From positions 1-8,284 of the forward strand of contig CAZWTU010000071.1 of assembly GCA_964637035.1 (NCBI GenBank): 8,284 bases of DNA. The letters are read 5' to 3'. Below the pieces are notes generated by a model. It was not told the DNA's origin. It was given only the letters and a program-made list of their open reading frames with translations, and did not search any database. This DNA comes from CAZMMV01 sp964637035 (lineage in GTDB: Bacteria > Bacillota > Clostridia > Tissierellales > Tissierellaceae). A program made the position numbers and the translations under genes. Shown piece after piece: positions 6,128 to 8,284 of this stretch (the first letter of the stretch is position 1; each line of letters begins with the position of its first letter).

Positions 6128-6151
6128 CTATAGAAATAACTGCGATTTATC

Positions 6152-6181
6152 ATTATTTACTTATAAGCCTGATATTGTCAA
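6152..6181 (-). promoter_or_regulatory. Possible minus-strand promoter facing the dso
   Basis: On the minus strand a perfect TTGACA (6181-6176) is followed after 18 bases by AATAAT (6157-6152). A transcript starting near 6145 would cross the dso and meet the bidirectional terminator at 6065, giving an RNA of about 80 bases. AT-rich sequence produces such pairs by chance, so confidence is low. Confidence 0.25.
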
Positions 6182-6223
6182 TGTTTTGTGATTAAATTAC
6201 ATTGTTTTTTAGCATATTTTTTA

Positions 6224-6253
6224 TTGGACAGAAAAATATCCCTGTGTTATAAT
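6224..6253 (+). promoter_or_regulatory. Promoter of the rep gene
   Basis: TTGGAC (6224-6229), an 18-base spacer and a perfect extended -10, TGT plus TATAAT (6245-6253). Transcription would start near 6260 and give a leader of about 80 bases before the rep start codon. The spacer holds one arm of an inverted repeat whose partner is in the leader. Confidence 0.75.
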
Positions 6254-6290
6254 TTTAATTGACTAGATTAAAAAACCAACAGGGATATTT
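6234..6290. repeat. 12-bp inverted repeat spanning the rep promoter and leader
   Basis: AAATATCCCTGT (6234-6245) and its exact complement (6279-6290) are separated by 33 bases that include the -10 box. The downstream arm is followed by a T-rich tract (6291-6302). The upstream arm is not transcribed from the rep promoter itself, so a full RNA hairpin could form only in read-through transcripts, where it might terminate them. It could also be an operator. Confidence 0.6.
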
Positions 6291-6304
6291 GTATTCTTTT
6301 TTAT

Positions 6305-6330
6305 GTCCTTACTGGTTTAGTAGAAAGGAC
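6305..6330 (+). promoter_or_regulatory. Leader hairpin covering the rep ribosome site
   Basis: GTCCT (6305-6309) pairs with AGGAC (6326-6330), and TACT (6310-6313) with AGTA (6319-6322), leaving a 3-base bulge and a GGTTT loop. The paired AAGGA (6325-6329) is the ribosome site of rep. The structure could hold down initiator synthesis, a common way of limiting copy number; the effect is inferred. Confidence 0.5.
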
Positions 6331-6338
6331 TGATTAAA

Positions 6339-7337
6339 TTGTACTACAATGATAACATAAATTTAGAAGTTTTACAAGATACAAAGAATGGTAAGGACAA
6401 CAATTGGAAGGAAAGAAAAGAAAGTAATTTAGATTTAGCAGCTAGTTATAAAAGAATCGGTTCTAATAAGTATTATAGAGTTTTAGATTGTTCTACTTTT
6501 TTAGAATTTAGATTAACTATTGCTAGTGATTTAAAGTTAACTAGAGCAAATTTTTGTAAAGTGAGGTTATGTCCTATGTGTTCATGGAGAAGGTCTTTAA
6601 AAGTATTTGGACAAGTATCTAAAGTTATGGATCATGTAGACAAAAACTATAATTATAAATATATTTTTTTAACTTTAACTGTCAAAAACTGTAATGGGGA
6701 AGATTTAAGAGATATTTTAGATTTAATGACAAAATCGTTTAATAAATTATCAGAAAGAAAAGCATTTAAACAAGCAGTTAAAGGTTATTTTAGGAGTTTG
6801 GAGATTACTTATAATAAAAAGGACGATACATATCATCCTCACTTTCATTTAATATTAGGAGTTAATAATAGCTATTTTAATGACCCAAAATACTATTTAT
6901 CCCAAGAGAATTGGACAAGCCTTTGGAAATCTTGTTTGAAAGTAGATTATACTCCAATAGTTGATGTTAGAAGAATAAAAGAAGATGATAATAAAGGATT
7001 TGGAAAGGCTGTAGCAGAAACTGCAAAATATACAGTTAAGGCAGAAGATTTTTTAATTAGAGATGATAAAGGGAATATTCAAGAAAATTTAACTGATGAA
7101 GTGGTTAAAACTTTAGATTATGGACTTCATAGAAAAAGGTTAACTGCTTTTGGATTTAAATTTAAAGAAATTCATAAAGAATTAAATTTAGATGATAGTG
7201 AAGATGGAGATTTAACTAATACTGATAATGAAGAGTTAAGAGAAGATTTAACTAATATTATTTTAAGGTATCAGTGGAATATTGGAATTAAGAATTATGT
7301 TTTAGTTGAAGTTACAGAAGAAGAACAAGAAAGATAG
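6339..7337 (+). CDS. rep: Rolling-circle replication initiator, Rep_1 family (pC194/pUB110 type)
   Basis: A 332-aa initiator that nicks the plus strand at the dso (6110-6127) to start rolling-circle replication. The family motifs are in order: a Cys-rich signature FCKVRLCPMCSWRR (72-85, with C73, C78 and C81), motif LTLTVKN (111-117), the HUH metal motif HPHFHLILGV (166-175, with H168 and H170), and the active-site motif ETAKYTVKAED (227-237). Y231 is the likely nucleophile and E227, four residues earlier, matches the Glu/Tyr spacing described for pC194 Rep. Translation starts at TTG 6339, 9 bases after AGAAAGGA; the next in-frame ATG would remove the N-terminal motifs. The protein looks full length. 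It converges on the XRE gene with only 5 bases between the stops. Confidence 0.95.
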   Translation: MYYNDNINLEVLQDTKNGKDNNWKERKESNLDLAASYKRIGSNKYYRVLDCSTFLEFRLTIASDLKLTRANFCKVRLCPMCSWRRSLKVFGQVSKVMDHVDKNYNYKYIFLTLTVKNCNGEDLRDILDLMTKSFNKLSERKAFKQAVKGYFRSLEITYNKKDDTYHPHFHLILGVNNSYFNDPKYYLSQENWTSLWKSCLKVDYTPIVDVRRIKEDDNKGFGKAVAETAKYTVKAEDFLIRDDKGNIQENLTDEVVKTLDYGLHRKRLTAFGFKFKEIHKELNLDDSEDGDLTNTDNEELREDLTNIILRYQWNIGIKNYVLVEVTEEEQER

Positions 7338-7354
7338 CCTTATTAGCTATCTTT
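7330..7354. terminator. Shared terminator of the convergent rep and XRE genes
   Basis: Nine-bp arms, AAAGATAGC (7330-7338) and GCTATCTTT (7346-7354), enclose a 7-base loop, and on the plus strand a T-rich tract (TTTTTCTTT from 7352) follows. The rep stop TAG (7335-7337) is inside the stem and the XRE stop (7343-7345) is in the loop, so the ends of both genes form the hairpin. On the minus strand the following tract is a broken T-rich run. Confidence 0.8.
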
Positions 7355-7825
7355 TTCTTTATCTCTAAGTTGTAATAATTCTAACCACTTTACTAAATCC
7401 TCTTGACTATCTGATGATAAATTCATTATTGCTTTAGTAATTTGTAGGCTCCTATTATAATCTAATAGATTATTAATCCATTCTTCAACACCTATATAAT
7501 CAGATACTTCCGTTTTTGTATTTTCTTTTTCTACATAACCTGCTAAATTCATTAACTCTACATAATCAATGTTATACTTCTCACTAATTTTAAAAAGAAG
7601 ATCAGGAACTGGAAGGATTCTTAATATCTTACTTCTCCCTAATAAATAATCTATTGACACATCAAAATAATCGGCTATTTTGAATAGCACATCTTGAGGT
7701 GGAAACCTCTCATTAGTTTCATACTTTGAAAGATTAGCATATGGAATATCCAAGATTTCTGTTAAGTCTTTTCTAGATAAGTTATTTCCCTCTCTAAGAT
7801 TTATTAATATATTACCAAAAGTCAT
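7343..7825 (-). CDS. XRE-family transcriptional regulator (160 aa)
   Basis: A probable repressor with an N-terminal Cro/C1-type helix-turn-helix (about residues 5-63: FGNILINLRE, then LSRKDLTEILDIPYANLSKYE, then DVSIDYLLGR, the usual end of this domain). A helical C-terminal region of about 95 residues follows, which may dimerise or sense a signal. The frame opens at GTG 7834, but GAGGTGAT lies just upstream of ATG 7825, so the ATG is the better start. It is divergent from the small XRE gene and convergent with rep. It most likely binds the inverted repeat at 7877-7923 and controls the plus-strand promoter there, and possibly its own. The ligand and any wider targets are unknown. Confidence 0.88.
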   Translation of the reverse strand: MTFGNILINLREGNNLSRKDLTEILDIPYANLSKYETNERFPPQDVLFKIADYFDVSIDYLLGRSKILRILPVPDLLFKISEKYNIDYVELMNLAGYVEKENTKTEVSDYIGVEEWINNLLDYNRSLQITKAIMNLSSDSQEDLVKWLELLQLRDKEKDS

Positions 7826-7843
7826 ATGTATCACCTCATGTTT

Positions 7844-7852
7844 ATTATAACA
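7844..7852 (-). promoter_or_regulatory. Extended -10 promoter of the XRE gene
   Basis: On the minus strand TGT plus TATAAT (7852-7844) forms an extended -10 like that of rep. No good -35 is seen at the usual distance (TATTTA at 7872-7867), which fits an extended -10 promoter. It lies about 20 bases before the start codon. Confidence 0.55.
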
Positions 7853-7876
7853 AATAAATATATAATTAAATACACT

Positions 7877-7923
7877 TATACTATTTGTCTAATATATGTA
7901 TTGACAATTGGACAAATAGTATA
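7877..7923. promoter_or_regulatory. Operator: 13-bp inverted repeat between divergent XRE genes
   Basis: TATACTATTTGTC (7877-7889) and its exact complement (7911-7923) are separated by 21 bases. The centres of the arms are about three helical turns apart. The right arm fills most of the spacer of the plus-strand promoter, and its -35 lies between the arms. A bound XRE dimer pair would block that promoter. Which of the two XRE proteins binds is not known. Confidence 0.65.
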
Positions 7924-7930
7924 GTATAAT
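7901..7930 (+). promoter_or_regulatory. Promoter of the small XRE gene and downstream genes
   Basis: A perfect TTGACA (7901-7906), an 18-base spacer and a perfect TATAAT (7925-7930) make this the strongest-looking promoter in the window. Transcription would start near 7937, giving a very short leader. It reads through the small XRE gene and the 67-aa gene and, with no evident terminator after them, may continue across the junction into the cargo operon. Confidence 0.85.
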
Positions 7931-7950
7931 AAGATTAAGGAGTGAGTTCA

Positions 7951-8154
7951 GTGAGAGAGGTATTGAAAAAAGCAAGAGAAGAAAGTAATTACACTGTCAA
8001 AGAAGTAGCTGAAAATCTTAATATATCAGAAGATTATTATTATAAAATAGAGGCTAAGACAAGGAATCCAAGTATTAGAGTTGCAAAAAGGGCAGAAATA
8101 TTTTTTAATAGACCTATGGAAGAACTTTTTTCTGATATATTTGAAGAACTCTAA
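7951..8154 (+). CDS. Small XRE-family regulator (67 aa)
   Basis: Essentially a lone helix-turn-helix domain: REVLKKAREESNYTVKEVAENLNISEDYYYKIEAKTRNP is cut here to its key parts, VKEVAENLNISEDYYYKIE (16-34) with a NPSIRVAKRAEIFF helix pair and the usual final PMEELF motif. Two GTG starts are possible. AAGGAG (7937-7942) overlaps the first (7942) and is 8 bases before the second (7951), so 7951 is chosen. Its size and divergent partner recall Cro/CI-like pairs of phages and mobile elements, where a small regulator opposes a larger repressor. It is followed by the 67-aa gene in the same unit. Confidence 0.85.
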   Translation: MREVLKKAREESNYTVKEVAENLNISEDYYYKIEAKTRNPSIRVAKRAEIFFNRPMEELFSDIFEEL

Positions 8155-8176
8155 AAATTAAAAAGGAGCTGAAGAA

Positions 8177-8284
8177 ATGATAAAAGGAATTGAAAAATTA
8201 ACTAAGGAACAAAAGGATCATATGGAAAAAGTAAATAAGCTTCATACAGATTGTGTAGGTTTGGATTACAAGGCAGGTATGAAA
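8177..8284 (+). CDS. Small hypothetical protein, N-terminal part (gene continues at base 1)
   Basis: This is the 5' part (36 codons) of a gene that runs off the end of the contig and continues in frame from position 1 after the 30-base terminal overlap. The start ATG at 8177 has a good ribosome site, AAAGGAG near 8161-8166. The gene begins 22 bases after the small XRE gene, so the two are probably co-transcribed. Counted across the circle the protein has 67 residues: a charged helical N-terminus (about 1-25) and a short aromatic, beta-like C-terminal part. I do not recognise the family. Its place behind a regulator suggests a plasmid maintenance or control role, but that is inference. The reading frame closing exactly across the junction is strong evidence that the molecule is circular. 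Confidence 0.75.
   Translation, partial: MIKGIEKLTKEQKDHMEKVNKLHTDCVGLDYKAGMK
8255..8284. repeat. Terminal overlap of a circular contig, right copy
   Basis: Identical to bases 1-30. Collapsing the two copies joins codon 26 of the 67-aa gene to codon 27 with the frame intact, which supports circularity. Confidence 0.9.

Noticed and set aside
7951..8284. Toxin-antitoxin pair formed by the small XRE protein and the 67-aa protein
   Set aside because: The gene order would suit it, but the 67-aa protein matches no toxin family I know, so there is no positive evidence.
1..8284. CRISPR arrays, tRNA or rRNA genes, insertion sequences, antibiotic-resistance genes
   Set aside because: No spaced direct-repeat array, cloverleaf, rRNA-like sequence, transposase or resistance protein was seen in any part of the window.

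Overview
The window is almost certainly one complete small circular plasmid written as a linear contig. Its last 30 bases (8255-8284) repeat its first 30 (1-30), and joining the ends closes a 67-codon gene that starts at 8177 and stops at 126. The circle is therefore 8,254 bp. The sequence is very AT-rich, with strong AGGAGG-type ribosome sites, TATAAT promoters and GTG/TTG starts. Together with the replication and mobilisation families, this points to a low-GC Firmicute, most likely a clostridium-like anaerobe; the genus cannot be read from the window.

Backbone. A rolling-circle initiator of the pC194/pUB110 type (Rep_1, 6339-7337) lies downstream of a recognisable double-strand origin (6110-6127). 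A MobV/Pre relaxase (4804-6066) lies downstream of a pMV158-type oriT (4348-4430). Between the cargo operon and oriT is a block of long nested hairpins (4116-4273), a candidate single-strand origin. A small resolvase-type helix-turn-helix protein (4577-4774) sits between oriT and the relaxase. It is coupled to a tiny upstream reading frame.

Control region. Two divergent XRE-family regulators (7343-7825 on minus, 7951-8154 on plus) flank a 13-bp inverted repeat that overlaps a near-perfect promoter. The plus-strand regulator is followed by the 67-aa gene that crosses the contig junction.

Cargo (251-3994). Four closely spaced plus-strand genes encode a 58-aa charged protein, a 280-aa polytopic membrane protein resembling TrbL/VirB6, a 232-aa membrane-anchored coiled-coil protein with a long P/T/N/K-rich tail, and a 652-aa secreted protein with a probable Ig-like middle domain and a Trp/Tyr-rich C-terminus. 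No VirB4, VirD4 or other type IV secretion ATPase is present, so this is an orphan envelope module on a plasmid that otherwise carries only replication, mobilisation and regulation. No clear promoter lies directly before it. It may be read from the XRE promoter through the 67-aa gene and two tandem hairpins (136-226). This cargo operon is the least explained and most interesting part of the window.
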